Assembly (NCBI RefSeq): GCF_015557635.1 | Contig: NZ_JADNOP010000013.1 | Span: 62,001 to 126,000 of the forward strand | Reading direction: 5' to 3' | Length of the DNA stretch: 64,000 nucleotides | Source of the DNA: Fusicatenibacter saccharivorans | GTDB taxonomy: Bacteria; Bacillota; Clostridia; Lachnospirales; Lachnospiraceae | Shown: positions 16,509 through 25,000 of the stretch, in pieces | Layout: each line of letters begins with the position of its first letter | How positions within the stretch are numbered: position 1 is the first letter of the stretch | Notes under the pieces: model-generated | What the model was told of the DNA's origin: nothing | The model's input: the letters and a program-made list of their open reading frames with translations, nothing else | Database searches by the model: none | Translations under genes and position numbers: made by a program

Positions 16509-16574
16509 TTTGTAGCAGACTAAAAAATTTCATAGTTCTGTGGTACAATGTAAAAATGAAGGGAGGTTTTTACC

Positions 16575-17279
16575 ATGAGCAATGATTACCTGTTAGATAA
16601 ACATATACTGCTTGTTGATGATGAACAAGAGTTATTAGATATGGTTCATTCCATTCTTGATGAATACGGATTTCATCATATAAATACAGCAAAAAGCATA
16701 GAGGAAGCCATAGTGCAAGCAAAAAAATCCCCCCCGGAATTAGCAATACTTGATGTGATGTTATCGGACGGTAGCGGATTTGATTTAATGGAACAGCTAA
16801 AGATGAATGGCGATTATCCGATTTTGTTCCTTACTGCACGCGGCGAAGATGATGACAAGTTTCGCGGTTTCGGGTTAGGCGCAGATGATTACATAGTAAA
16901 ACCGTTTTTGCCAAAAGAACTTGTTTTTCGTGTAATGGCGATTTTAAGAAGAAGCTATAAGGGCGACAATCCCCTTGTGCAGTTAAAATATAGTCAGATT
17001 GATTTTTCTCGCGCAGAAGTGATAAAGAATAATGAACATATCCCGTTGACAGCAAAGGAGCATGATTTACTTTCTGCCTTATACCGTAACGCAGGACGCA
17101 TTGTAACGATTGACGCATTGTGTGAAGCGGCGTGGGGCAATAATCCTTTTGGATATGAAAATTCTTTAATGGCGCATATACGCCGTATCAGAGAAAAGAT
17201 AGAGAAAAACCCCTCGCAGCCGATTTCCTTAGTAACGATTAAGGGGTTAGGTTACAAGTTGAATGTGGAGGGCAAATAG
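16575..17279 (+). CDS. OmpR/PhoB-family response regulator of cargo module
   Basis: 234 residues. Receiver domain: LLVDDEQELLDM (acid pocket), LAILDVMLSDGSGFDLM (phosphorylated Asp about 58), FLTARGED and VKPFLPKEL (Lys). Winged helix after about residue 135: LTAKEHDLLSALYRNAGRIV and NSLMAHIRRIREKIE. GGGAGG site before the ATG. Followed directly by its kinase. Likely activates the divergent transporter operon through the tandem repeats, as CprR/NisR do; inferred. Confidence 0.92.
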   Translation: MSNDYLLDKHILLVDDEQELLDMVHSILDEYGFHHINTAKSIEEAIVQAKKSPPELAILDVMLSDGSGFDLMEQLKMNGDYPILFLTARGEDDDKFRGFGLGADDYIVKPFLPKELVFRVMAILRRSYKGDNPLVQLKYSQIDFSRAEVIKNNEHIPLTAKEHDLLSALYRNAGRIVTIDALCEAAWGNNPFGYENSLMAHIRRIREKIEKNPSQPISLVTIKGLGYKLNVEGK

Positions 17280-17280
17280 T

Positions 17281-18675
17281 ATGAAAAGTGTGCCAAAACT
17301 TATACGGCGTTTTGTGGGCATTTTGTTGTTAAGCTCTATCCTCATAGTGATTATAAATGTGATTGCATTTGTGGCACTTATGGCAAGCAAAATTCCTGAT
17401 GAAAATACATCTCCTTACAGTATAGCTAAGGAAACGGGAACAGCGTTAAAAGCGACAGACAGCGGAAACTATATGCTGTCAGAAGATATATCTGCAAGAT
17501 TAGCGGAAAATGATATATGGGCGATTTTGATTGAAGATGATAGCCGTAAGGTTGTATGGAAAACAGAAAATGTACCTGCCACTATTCCAAACGATTATAC
17601 TTTGTCTGATATAGCAAATTTGAGTGTCGGTTATCTTGACAGTTACCCAACCTATACGGGGAAACATGAAAATGGTATCGTTGTTCTCGGATTTCCGCAA
17701 AAAAGTTTTTGGAAACATATACAGCCCAGTTGGGATTACAGTCTGATTGCTGATTTGCCGAAAACGGTTTTAACAGTGTTATTTATCAATGTTGCGCTCA
17801 TTCTTGCAATCTATGTAATAGCCAATATCAAACTTCTAAAATCAATAAAGCCGATTACAAAAGGAATACAAGATTTATCTGCCGGGGCGTGTGTCCACGT
17901 TTCAGAAAAAGGATTGCTTTCTGAAATTTCAGCTAATATCAACTGTACTTCTGATATTTTGCAAAAACAGCAGGAACAGTTAAGAAAGAAAGAAACAGCA
18001 AGAGCAAACTGGATAGCAGGAGTTTCTCACGATATTAGAACACCATTATCAATGGTTATGGGATATGCCGAACAGTTAGAAAATTCTCCTAATCTTTCGG
18101 GAACTGAACGCCAAAAGGCTTTTGTTATTGTGAAGCAGAGTAAGAGAATGAAAAATTTGATTAGCAATCTCAATCTTGCTTCAAAACTTGAATACGATAT
18201 GCAACCACTGGTAAAAAAACAGGAAAATGCAGTTGCTATTGTCCGACAAGTAGTTGTGGATTTTATGAATATGGATATTGATGATAGATTTCCGATGAAA
18301 TGGAACACAGACGAAAAATTAACAGTTTGCAATATAAGCGTAGATAAAAATTTATTAAAACGCGCAATTTCAAACCTTATTCAGAACAGCATAAGCCATA
18401 ATGAAAACGGTTGCACGATTTATGTATCAGTTGTCGCAGACAATAATAAGTGTATTATCTGTGTTGAGGATAATGGCATAGGTGCTTCTGATGAACAAAT
18501 AAAAAAACTCAATCATGCACCGCATTATATGGTCTGTGATACGAACACCACCGAACAGCGACATGGTTTAGGGTTATTGATTGTAAAGCAGATTGTGAAT
18601 GGTCATGGAGGAACTGTTACAATAGACCATAGTAAATATGGCGGCTTCAAAGTCGCGCTAATGATACCGCAATAG
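17281..18675 (+). CDS. Sensor histidine kinase of cargo module
   Basis: 464 residues, membrane bound: two hydrophobic segments (about 9-38 and about 165-185) enclose an extracytoplasmic sensor of roughly 125 residues, the right size for peptide sensing. HAMP-like stretch, then the H-box WIAGVSHDIRTPLSMVMG, N-box ISNLIQNSISHN, and G-boxes VEDNGIGASDEQ and RHGLGLLIVKQI. Start ATG 17281, one base after the regulator stop, with GGAGGG upstream. Resembles CprK/NisK class kinases that sense lantibiotics. Confidence 0.9.
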   Translation: MKSVPKLIRRFVGILLLSSILIVIINVIAFVALMASKIPDENTSPYSIAKETGTALKATDSGNYMLSEDISARLAENDIWAILIEDDSRKVVWKTENVPATIPNDYTLSDIANLSVGYLDSYPTYTGKHENGIVVLGFPQKSFWKHIQPSWDYSLIADLPKTVLTVLFINVALILAIYVIANIKLLKSIKPITKGIQDLSAGACVHVSEKGLLSEISANINCTSDILQKQQEQLRKKETARANWIAGVSHDIRTPLSMVMGYAEQLENSPNLSGTERQKAFVIVKQSKRMKNLISNLNLASKLEYDMQPLVKKQENAVAIVRQVVVDFMNMDIDDRFPMKWNTDEKLTVCNISVDKNLLKRAISNLIQNSISHNENGCTIYVSVVADNNKCIICVEDNGIGASDEQIKKLNHAPHYMVCDTNTTEQRHGLGLLIVKQIVNGHGGTVTIDHSKYGGFKVALMIPQ

Positions 18676-18685
18676 GTACAGAGGA

Positions 18686-18708
18686 AGCAGGGGTAACCCT
18701 GCTTTTTT
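18686..18708 (+). terminator. Terminator of the two-component operon
   Basis: AGCAGGG / CCCTGCT with a GTAA loop and a T6 tail, 11 bases after the kinase stop. Confidence 0.85.
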
Positions 18709-18830
18709 CATTTTACCCGTTACTTCTTTTTGTTCATTGCATAATAGGAATTATTTAAGCTAATAATGTGAACAGTGTAGGCATATCCAAAACAAAAAGT
18801 GAACAGTAAAATGTAACTGGGTGAATAAAT

Positions 18831-19184
18831 ATGGCAAAAAGACCAGTAGAAAAATATGACTTCAAAGCATTTGGAGAAGCGATAAAATCTGCGCGGACGG
18901 GACGCAAGGAAAGCCGCAAACAGGTAAGTGATGAAATGTATATTTCCCCTCGTTACCTTGCGAATATTGAAAATAAAGGACAGCACCCCAGTCTGCAAAT
19001 CTTTTTTGAGCTTATGCTCCGTTACAATATATCCGTAGACCAGTTTCTTTTAGATACGCCTGCCGAAAAAAATACAAAGCGGCGGCAGCTTGACGCTCTG
19101 CTTGATGAAATGAGCGATAACGGCATACGGATTGTAACAGCAACTGCAAAAGAAATTTCAGAAGTCGAAAAAGAGGACAAATAA
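18831..19184 (+). CDS. XRE-family HTH regulator of the element
   Basis: 117 residues. The HTH reads FGEAIKSARTGRKESRKQVSDE, then ISPRYLANIENKGQHPSLQIFFELM, a Cro/CI-type fold, with a short C-terminal tail. Proteins like this occur just before the mob genes of Tn1549-like elements and may repress transfer genes. The ribosome site (GGGTG) is weak. The terminator-like stem GCGTTGTAATC/GATTGCAGCGT with a T5 tail follows at about 19217-19246. Confidence 0.8.
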   Translation: MAKRPVEKYDFKAFGEAIKSARTGRKESRKQVSDEMYISPRYLANIENKGQHPSLQIFFELMLRYNISVDQFLLDTPAEKNTKRRQLDALLDEMSDNGIRIVTATAKEISEVEKEDK

Positions 19185-19311
19185 ATGTGTCCAGTAAAAT
19201 TAAATAGGATTAGGAAGCGTTGTAATCTTTGTAGATTGCAGCGTTTTTCTTTTGCTCTTTTTTGGCATATAGAGCATTGCATTGTAGTAACCAGTGAGGA
19301 AAAAACTTTCG

Positions 19312-19411
19312 TAGCAAGCATAGGAAAAGAGTACCCTTTTCCGTATTTTCGCCCTCCCGTCCTGCGGTGCGTCGGTTGAAAATTGCTTGTTGGGAAGTGT
19401 CCCAAACCCTC
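19312..19411 (+). repeat. Left arm of a 100-bp inverted repeat; candidate oriT
   Basis: Bases 19312-19345 (34) and 19383-19411 (29) recur perfectly, inverted, at 26282-26315 and 26216-26244. Between them lies a 37-base spacer, the same length in both arms but different in sequence. Each conserved part contains its own small dyad (GGAAAAG/CTTTTCC; TGGGA/TCCCA). It lies directly upstream of mobC and the relaxase, where oriT of such systems is expected. Confidence 0.6.
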
Positions 19412-19432
19412 GGAACGGAAAGGAACGATTGC

Positions 19433-19762
19433 ATGAACGGACGCAAAAGAAAAGTACAAATCAAATTCTATGTAACAGAGGAAGAACGGGCATTGATTGA
19501 GCAGAAAATGAAGCTCGTACCAACCCGGAACATGGCGGCGTATCTTCGCAAGATTGCCATTGACGGGTATATCATTCAGACAGACCATAGCGACATAAAA
19601 GCTATGACTGCGGAGATACAGAAAATCGGGGTTAATATCAATCAGATTGCAAAGCGTGTCAATGCGACAAGCAGCGTCTACCAAGAGGACATAGAGGAAA
19701 TAAAGGGGGTGCTTGCGGAGATATGGCGGTTACAAAGATTAAGCCTATTAAAAGCACGTTGA
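19433..19762 (+). CDS. mobC: MobC-like relaxosome accessory protein
   Basis: 109 residues. Binds DNA at oriT and helps the relaxase. N-terminal ribbon-helix-helix-like part VQIKFYVTEEERALIEQKM, then MAAYLRKIAIDGYI and the MobC hallmark IGVNINQIAKRVN. Start ATG 19433 has AAAGGAA eight bases upstream; the frame from 19367 begins inside the inverted repeat. Overlaps the relaxase start by 40 bases. Confidence 0.88.
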   Translation: MNGRKRKVQIKFYVTEEERALIEQKMKLVPTRNMAAYLRKIAIDGYIIQTDHSDIKAMTAEIQKIGVNINQIAKRVNATSSVYQEDIEEIKGVLAEIWRLQRLSLLKAR

Positions 19763-21069
19763 GCAAAGCCCTTGACTATATCCAAAACCCGGATAAAACA
19801 GACGGGAAAATGCTTGTGTCCTCTTTTGGGTGCAGCTATGAAACGGCAGACATTGAATTTGGATTTACGCTTGCACAAGCCATAGAGAAAGGGAACAATC
19901 TCGCCCACCATTTGATACAGTCCTTTGAGCCGGGAGAAGTAGATTATGAGAAAGCCCACGAAATAGGAAAACAGCTTGCCGACGCAGTAACAAAGGGACA
20001 GCATGAATACGTCTTGACTACCCACATAGATAAAGGGCATATCCATAACCATATCATTTTTTGTGCGGTCAATTTTGTTGACTACCATAAGTACAATTCC
20101 AATAAGCGCAGCTACTACGGCATACGGAACATGAGTGATAGGCTGTGTCGGGAAAACGGGCTGTCTGTTGTCGTTCCGGGCAAAGGCAGCAAGGGAAAGA
20201 GCTATGCGGAATATCAAGCGGAAAAGGTCGGTACAAGTTGGAAAGGCAAGCTGAAAATTGCTGTTGATACGCTTATCCCCCAAGTGGCAAGTTTTGAAGA
20301 ATTGTTGCAGCGGTTACAGGCAGCGGGCTATGAGATAAAGACTGGAAAATATATCTCCTGCCGCGCTCCCGGACAGGAACGCTTTACCCGCTTAAAAACT
20401 CTCGGTGCAGACTATACAGAGGAAGCAATCAAAGAACGGATTGCAGGCAAGCGCACAAAGGCGGCGAAAGCTCCCAAAGAGCAGCGCGGCGTATCGCTGC
20501 TTATCGACATTGAAAACAGTATCAAGGCACAAGAGAGCCGGGGCTATGAACAGTGGGCGAAAATCCATAATCTGAAACTGGCTGCAAAGACTATGAATTT
20601 CTTGACGGAACATAAGATTGAACAGTACGCAGATTTAGTCAGCCGGATTGAAGAAATAAATGCGGAAAATGAAAAGACAGCAGACGCATTAAAGAGCGTG
20701 GAAAAACGTCTTGCTGATATGGCGGTGCTGATGAAGCACGTTACCACCTACCAAAAGACAAAACCCGTCTATGAAGCATACCGCAGGGCAAAGGATAAGG
20801 ACGCATACCGGGCAAAGCAGGAAAGCAGTCTGATACTCCATGAAGCGGCGGCAAAGGCATTGAAAGCGGCGGGCGTTACCAAGCTCCCCAATCTTGCCGC
20901 CATGCAGGAAGAATACGGGAAGCTCCAAGCGCAGAAAGAAGCCCTTTACACTGATTATGGCAAGCTGAAAAAACAGGTCAAGGAATACGACGTTATCAAA
21001 CGGAACATAGACAGCATTTTGCGGCAAGGCAAAGAGCCGGAACGGGAAAAAGGAAAGGAACGGGAATAA
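19723..21069 (+). CDS. Relaxase (MOBP-type mobilization nuclease)
   Basis: Nicks oriT and pilots the strand in conjugation. 448 residues; nuclease in the first ~190. N-terminal Tyr candidate in ALDYIQNPDKTDG; histidine triad THIDKGHIHNHIIF near residue 108; then YYGIRNMSDRLCRENGLSVV. The C-terminal half (about 260-440) is charged and coiled-coil (ENEKTADALKSVEKRLADM, KLQAQKEALYTDYGKLKKQV). The Rel domain matches relaxases of Tn1549/CTn elements; MOBP assignment is from the triad and is moderately sure. No TraI-like helicase domain is present. Confidence 0.88.
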   Translation: MAVTKIKPIKSTLSKALDYIQNPDKTDGKMLVSSFGCSYETADIEFGFTLAQAIEKGNNLAHHLIQSFEPGEVDYEKAHEIGKQLADAVTKGQHEYVLTTHIDKGHIHNHIIFCAVNFVDYHKYNSNKRSYYGIRNMSDRLCRENGLSVVVPGKGSKGKSYAEYQAEKVGTSWKGKLKIAVDTLIPQVASFEELLQRLQAAGYEIKTGKYISCRAPGQERFTRLKTLGADYTEEAIKERIAGKRTKAAKAPKEQRGVSLLIDIENSIKAQESRGYEQWAKIHNLKLAAKTMNFLTEHKIEQYADLVSRIEEINAENEKTADALKSVEKRLADMAVLMKHVTTYQKTKPVYEAYRRAKDKDAYRAKQESSLILHEAAAKALKAAGVTKLPNLAAMQEEYGKLQAQKEALYTDYGKLKKQVKEYDVIKRNIDSILRQGKEPEREKGKERE

Positions 21070-21071
21070 TT

Positions 21072-21329
21072 ATGAAAATGGTTGGTATTACACCATGTTA
21101 CAGAATAACATTAGAAAACGGCAGTTATGGCGTGGAAACTTATATTGACGCAGACAGTAAAATCCAAATTACTTTTGAGGACGGAAATACACTTATCGGA
21201 TATATAGAATGTGTGGAATATGGAACTTATTCCGAAGAAAATGATACTTTGGTTATAAGGGTAGAGAATGGAGAGCTGTATATCCTATCGGGAAACCGAA
21301 TAAAGGATATAGAAGAACTGCACGAATAA
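21072..21329 (+). CDS. Small beta-rich protein after the relaxase
   Basis: 85 residues starting two bases after the relaxase stop, so in the same transcript. Sequence alternates hydrophobic and polar residues (ITFEDGNTLIGYIECVEYG, DTLVIRVENGELYILSG) like a small Sm/SH3-type barrel. I do not recognise the family. Ends at a strong terminator. Confidence 0.65.
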   Translation: MKMVGITPCYRITLENGSYGVETYIDADSKIQITFEDGNTLIGYIECVEYGTYSEENDTLVIRVENGELYILSGNRIKDIEELHE

Positions 21330-21335
21330 AGTAAA

Positions 21336-21382
21336 AAAACAGGGCGCAGACAGCTAACAAAAGACTGTCCGCGCCCTGTTTT
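21336..21382. terminator. Bidirectional terminator after the mob operon
   Basis: Long stem formed by AAAACAGGGCG-CAGACAG and CTGTC-CGCGCCCTGTTTT, with A/T tails on both sides. It separates the plus-strand mob operon from the end of the minus-strand operon. Confidence 0.85.
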
Positions 21383-21404
21383 ATGTAGGTGCATTTTTGG
21401 TATC

Positions 21405-21518
21405 TGTTACGCAATAGAACGCCATTTTTAGGGAATAAGGTATAAAACCCTTGCCGCGTCATTTTCAAACACTGAAATCCCCTTAAATCAAGACTTTTTT
21501 TGCCCCTACTGCGTAACA
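21405..21518. repeat. 114-bp repeat with terminal inverted repeats, copy 1
   Basis: Starts TGTTACGCAATAG and ends CTACTGCGTAACA. A direct copy of identical length lies at 40974-41087. Shared inner blocks: an AAGGTAT-(A/C)AACCCTTG segment and TAAATCAAG-CTTTTTTTGCCCC. No target-site duplication seen. Its end overlaps the last 13 bases of the Cys-rich gene. Confidence 0.7.
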
Positions 21519-21871
21519 AGGGCGCGCCGTTTTCTCATGCGCTCCGCTGCCTGTCTGCGGGTAATACGCTTCCGGCAGTCCGGGCAGTATTTGACGCTGT
21601 TAGAGGTGGACGCAAAAGAAGTTCCGCACTCGGTACAACGCTTTTTATCCTCGGTCTTGAAAAGCTCTGCATACAGCAGCTTATCAAGGGGCAATACGGC
21701 GGTCTGAAACCATTTGCAAAGAAGCGAATAGGAAATAAGCTGCGGGCGGACACATTCCTCCCCGTCGTCCAGTAAAATACAGTGTCCGTTATCGCAGTTG
21801 CAGCACTCCTTTTTTACAAGGCTGTTGACTTTCCGGCTTTGGGGCGGCGTAAGCCGCTTAACCCCGGTCAT
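21506..21871 (-). CDS. Cysteine-rich VLP-type protein
   Basis: 121 residues, two likely zinc sites: an N-terminal set (ECCNCDNGHC ... C) and a C-terminal ribbon CTECGTSFASTSNSVKYCPDC, followed by a basic tail RKRITRRQAAERMRKRR. The central AVLPLDKLLYAELF gives the family its VLP name. Common in Tn1549-like elements; function unknown, probably nucleic-acid binding. Coupled to the small gene upstream by a four-base overlap. Confidence 0.8.
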   Translation of the reverse strand: MTGVKRLTPPQSRKVNSLVKKECCNCDNGHCILLDDGEECVRPQLISYSLLCKWFQTAVLPLDKLLYAELFKTEDKKRCTECGTSFASTSNSVKYCPDCRKRITRRQAAERMRKRRALVTQ

Positions 21872-22080
21872 ACTTCATCAGCGGCGAAAATGGCAAGCTC
21901 CACATACTCATTTTCTGTCAGAGGTGCGATTTTCGCAAGGGTACGTTTCGCAAGTTCCCGCATATCCTCGTCCATGAATGGCAGCGCAGCGTTGATGTTC
22001 TCCATAAGCCCGCGCTTGCCGCCCTCATTGTAAATGCTCAACAGGTTTGTTTCTTCAACGGTCAGTCTAATCATGTTCAT
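21868..22080 (-). CDS. Small element protein, unknown function
   Basis: 70 residues: MNMIRLTVEETNLLSIYNEG, then a helical acidic body ending AIFAADEV. Overlaps both neighbours by four bases, so it is part of the same translated chain. Often seen between the large antirestriction-type protein and the Cys-rich protein in related elements. No catalytic motif. Confidence 0.7.
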   Translation of the reverse strand: MNMIRLTVEETNLLSIYNEGGKRGLMENINAALPFMDEDMRELAKRTLAKIAPLTENEYVELAIFAADEV

Positions 22081-25000
22081 ACCTCCAATTCGTGATTTTT
22101 TGATTTTGCCGCTTTTTTCTGCGCGGTCTTTTCTTTGTCTGCTCTAAGCTGCGCCCGGATAGAGGGCTTCTTTTCCGTTTTCGCCGCCTTGCCGCGTTCC
22201 TTGTCAGCCTTGACAGCTTCCGCAAGGTCAACAAGGGAAATGGTTTCTCCTGCCTTTACCTTTGCTTCCAGTTCTGCGACGGTCGGGGTGTTATTTATCT
22301 GCCCGTCAATCATGTTGTAATTTTGCTCTGTGGTCTGCTCGGCAGCTTTCAGATAGTTTTCCGGCTGAACGGGAACAGCAAAAGCCCTTGTGCCGTTCCC
22401 CATAATCAAATATTTTCCGTCGTCGGACTGGTGGTGCAATCCATATCCGGCAGCTTCCATTTGCTCGCGGCTCATGGCGGTTACATAGAAAGTCCCCCTC
22501 GGTGTTTTGATTGTTTCGCCCGTTTCCAAGTCATCGGGAATGAGGGCTTTTTCCTGCTCCTTGAAAAACTCCGGCACTTCCTTATAACCAAAGCTGTCTA
22601 CATAGTGGGCGGTGTCCTGCCCGTTCTGATGAAGCACCACCACGTCGGAAACGGAAAGGCTGTGTCCCTTAAAATCTTTCGGGTGGTCGATATTAAAGCG
22701 GGTGTAAATATCTTCAAGGGAAGTCCCCGGCGTAAGCTCTGCGGAATAGACAAGGGCATAGTTTTTCGGGTCTACCCGGTGTCCTGTGGCAGTCAGACGG
22801 TCGTAAGGTTCAAAGCGCAAGTCCCTTGTTTCGTTCCCGCCTTTTATCTGATAAATGGAAAAGGTGTCTTTGTCCTGTGGGGCTTCCTGTTCCGGCTGCT
22901 CCTGTACTGGTTGTTCCTGTGCAGCTACCTTTTGTTGCCGGATATGCGCCCGCTGTAACTCGGTAGGCTTTTCCCCGGTAAGGGGTGCAATCGCTTTCAC
23001 ATAATCAGCCGCATAGTAGGCGTTACTGGTAAGCTGCCGCTGCCATGCCCCTGCTTTTGGCGACCAACGGAAGCCATTACTTTTTAAGGCTTCCCGCGTG
23101 GCTTCGTCCGGCTTATCCTCAAAGAAGATTTGCAGTCGGTTCGCTTCGGTGTTTGCTTCCACCTTGCCGCCGTCAAATTCCCAACCGACAAAACCGATTT
23201 CTTTTTGCTGTGAAAGGGATTTGATACGGTCTTTTACACGCCGGATTTCTGCGCTGTTGTTGGATAACGCCCAAGTCGCAAAGGGCTTGTCCTCCAAATG
23301 CCAACTGCTCGCCATGTCCGCTTTCAGTTTTTCCAGTTCCTCCGGCGGTAAATGCGGGCAGCCGTCAAGGGTCTTATGCTTACGGTAATAGGCGTTTACG
23401 GCTTTCATGGTTTCCTGTGATTTTTCAAGGTTTTCCAGTTTCTTTTCTAACTTCTGTACTGCCTGCGGGTCGTCTGCGCTGATACCGCCCATGCCGGTGC
23501 TGCGGATTTTATCAAGAAGCCCTTGTATGTCCTGCCATTCCCGGTAATTGCTGTCGCGGGCTGCGTTCTGCTTTTCTTTCTTCCTTGTGGGGAAGTTAGA
23601 GCCGCCCGCAATCAGGATAGAGGGAACACGCGCGTCAATCTCATAGCCCTTGTTCATGTTCGCCGCCAGTTTCCGGGCGTAGGTGTCAAGCAGGCTGTCG
23701 ATTTTCTCATGGTACATCGGGTCTACCCGCTGTTTCTGCCTTTCTGCAAGCTGTACGGCTTCATCAACGTAATGCCTGTATTCAGCCGTCGCGCTGCCTT
23801 GCTTATAATCGGAAAAGCTGTTCATATCCTTTGCGCGTTTGGCGGCAGCTTCATTGATAGTGTAATAAGGGGCGGGTGCAGCCTGTTCCGGCTGTGCTTC
23901 TTTTTCCTGTACCGGGGCTATTTCTTCGGGAAGCTCCGGCGCGGCTGCTTCTGCTTCGGGTTGTTTGGCGGCTTCCTGTGCGGGCTGCGCCTGTTCGGTG
24001 GTCTGTTCCTTATCCTGTGCCTTTTGGATTTCTGCAAAATGCCCGTCTATGGTATCAATCAGACTTGCGGCTGTGCTGCGGATTGTTTCAAGAGAGCCTT
24101 TCAGTTCTGCAAGTTCTTTTCCGCTGCTCCACCCGGCGATATATCCAAAAGAATAGTCCGACGTATCAAGCCCGTAATGTTGGCAGACCGCATAGGCGAC
24201 GCTTTCCGCCTGTACCTCGCGGGTGCGGCGGTCGGGGCGTTCCGGCATGGCAAGGGCGGTATCATGCAGCGTGGCGTGGGCGATTTCATGGATTGCGGTC
24301 TTGATATTCTGCAATTCGTCCATACCCTCGTTGATGATGATACGCTTTTCCTCATAATTGCAGCGTCCTTTTACGCCGCCGCTTAGTGCTTCAAATCCCA
24401 TAGCAAAGGGGGAAGTCTTTTCAAGGGCAGCGAAAAAGTCCTTGTATTGTTCCACGTTGCCTGTCAGCTCATAGGTAAGGGCAGGAAGCTCCTTTCCCTC
24501 GGTCTGTGAAATATCAAAGACAGATACCACACGAAAAGCGGGTATCTTGATTTCCTTTTCCTCGGTAACAGGCTTCCCGTCTTTATCGAAAACAGGCTTT
24601 TGGGTGTCCGGGTCGATTTTTTCCACCTGTTTCTTGACGGTAAACGGGGACGGCGCAAGTATCTTGATAGCTTTTTCTCCCGGCTTTACATGACGGTCAA
24701 ATTCTTTTTCCCATTGTTTATAGCCTTTCACAAGATTGCCGCCCTGCATGGCGATAAGGATTGTATTGTTAAGGCTGTAATCATGGAATTTAGACATAGT
24801 ACGCAGATAATCGGCGTAACGGTCGCTTTCATACAGTCCTAAAATTCCCTGTTCCAGTCGGTCGGTAATCTCTTTCATTTTATCGGCGGGCTTTTCAGAA
24901 GATAGGATAATCGGGAGAACCGGGGGTGGCTCTGTGGCGGCGGTTTGTATGGCTGCGGAAGCGTCAAGGTCTGCCTGCTCCTTTTCCTGTACTGACGGCT

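Noticed and set aside
21405-21518. attachment site of a nested element
   Set aside because: No integrase between the two copies and no direct evidence of excision; kept as an unexplained repeat.
22323-24386. Plus-strand frames of 211 and 287 codons
   Set aside because: Mirror of the 1341-residue antirestriction gene, Cys/Phe-rich and without ribosome sites.
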